A stretch of 64,000 nucleotides of DNA from Glandiceps talaboti (taxonomy: Eukaryota > Hemichordata > Enteropneusta > Spengelidae): NCBI RefSeq assembly GCF_964340395.1, contig NC_135560.1, positions 12,471,098-12,535,097 of the forward strand, given 5' to 3'. Under the pieces are notes generated by a model. That model saw only the letters and a program-made list of their open reading frames with translations, did not search any database and had not been told where the DNA came from. This document shows, one piece after another, positions 62,533-64,000 of this stretch (the stretch's first letter is position 1; each line of letters opens with the position of its first letter). A program made the position numbers and the translations under genes.

Positions 62533-64000
62533 ACGTTAAGGAGTACATTATCAAAAGTTGGGAGTACATAATGTTGCAATGAGGTGACTCTTCTACGAAA
62601 AGGAACTTGCTTTAGGGTCTAAAACATGTAAAAATAAAGATATACCCGGAATTCCTTAAAGTAGATCATTTCCTTGAAACAAAATCTGAACTTTTTCTGT
62701 GAACGGCGTGTTATATTGCAGATTTGATACGCAATTTTGTCGTCAGCATTTCAAAATTCTTTACATTATAATACGGGATTTACAAAAAAAATGATCTTGC
62801 CTGAAGCAAGAGTATGGGTTTTTTTTTTATCATTGCATTGAAACCATTTTCTATACACTGATGTTTGAAGGGGGTTATATTACGCTCAGATTGAAACACA
62901 CCTCGGAGGGGGTGTCCGTGATAGGTTTTGTTCAAAATAATTGTCCAAGATCGAGTATTATGTAGCATGATGGAATATCATTTATGGTTTTACATTCGTT
63001 TCAGAGTCGGGGAGAACGGGGGAAATCACATTTGACCCGAGTTAATGTCTGCTGCTGTACATTTAATGCATTTCTTTCTATTACAGAGTTCTTCGCCCCG
63101 AGGCGACATGAAGTAAAGCGAACCATTATTACTGATTTTTTTCTTAGTGAAACCCGAAATTTGTTTATATGACATGAACCAATATTTAATGTTTACAATA
63201 GGCAACGATTCCATAGATTCTCACCGTGCACCAGGCTTTGTTTTGCAGATAGTTTTGCTCTCTCTGTTACCTTTCTCCGAAGTGATGCTACATAATGAGT
63301 TTAGTATTCACAATCACGTCTCCCCATTTTTTGTATAGTACATATTTGTGTTTTATTTTCCCCACGTGTCTTCTCTGTTATTACATGCAATTTGTTAAGA
63401 ATTCAGAATGTCCATGGCATTACTTTTTGAGCAAAGTCAGAAATTTATAAGAAATTTATATAAAAATTACATTTGTTTAGATGTCGTTTACATAATGGTG
63501 GCCCCTTGTGGCAATGTCGTAATAATACCCCCTACCGCATCCAACGACAACACCAGTACTCTGACTCGCAAAACTGTGCAAAAAAGTAGTAACGATATGT
63601 AGAAACTGCATAGACCCAAATGACACGTGTCTGAACACATATTAGTCCGAGGGAAAGATGAAAAATGTCAACTTGATTATAGAACACAGTCGCCTGATTA
63701 CTTTAAATTTTGCCGCGTATAAAAAATTAGAACTATCGATACTGAGTAACTCCATTATGGTCCAGTATGTCGTGGCACTATTGCTAGTCCACCTTTCCGC
63801 GGCAAACATCAGTTTTTAGTTCTCGTTATTCAAAGCGGACACAACATTGCCACGACGACGTGCGAGAAACGCATTTTCACTGAATAGGACTCATCCATTT
63901 GAAATATGGCATACACACTATTCAAACAATACGTATTTTCAACATTGCCAATTAAATGTGTTATTTTATCACCTTTATTGTATTAGTGAGGTGAACTAAT

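Overview
The window is animal nuclear DNA. It is AT-rich and gene-sparse, every gene is split by GT-AG introns, and it is full of di-, tri- and tetranucleotide microsatellites and short inverted-repeat (MITE-like) elements. The gene families (a local array of RING/coiled-coil TRIM-like genes and a C3H1-RWD-CHY zinc-finger gene) and the repeat style suggest a marine invertebrate such as a lancelet, hemichordate or lophotrochozoan. The sequence alone does not fix the species. I found no bacterial, organellar or viral genes, no CRISPR array and no convincing tRNA or rRNA gene.

Layout: all five genes I can support lie on the minus strand. From 3.3 to 33.2 kb there are four paralogues, called here A (3265-10487), B (15711-19832), C (21299-25136) and D (28104-33181). 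Each has five coding exons. B, C and D begin with a RING exon. All four then carry exons of exactly 96, 234 and 23 nt, with intron phases 0,0,0,2. The last exon holds a COS-box-like segment and a long low-complexity charged tail. They look like TRIM/MID/FSD1-type proteins without B-box, FN3 or SPRY. Gene A has the same body but a first exon without a RING. Upstream of B, C and D, and not found upstream of A, is a conserved block of about 28 bp at -157 to -178.

From 33.2 to 45.1 kb there is no supportable gene; it holds microsatellites, a 37-bp minisatellite and several inverted-repeat elements. Gene E (45112-59248, nine coding exons, 835 residues) has four C3H1 zinc fingers, an RWD-like domain, a central Cys-rich region and a C-terminal CHY zinc finger. 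Its introns hold copies of the same inverted-repeat families, including one element nested inside another, with the empty site preserved at 41.1 kb. From 59.2 to 64.0 kb there are only repeats and hairpins.

How the genes may work together: A-D are probably RING E3-ligase-like and COS-box, possibly microtubule-associated, proteins made by local duplication. Because their coiled coils are homologous they could form mixed dimers, with RING-less A acting as a modulator; this is inference. Gene E is an unrelated neighbour, probably an RNA- or zinc-binding factor. Exon boundaries were deduced by hand from reading frame, splice signals and comparison among the paralogues; untranslated regions and transcription starts were not determined.
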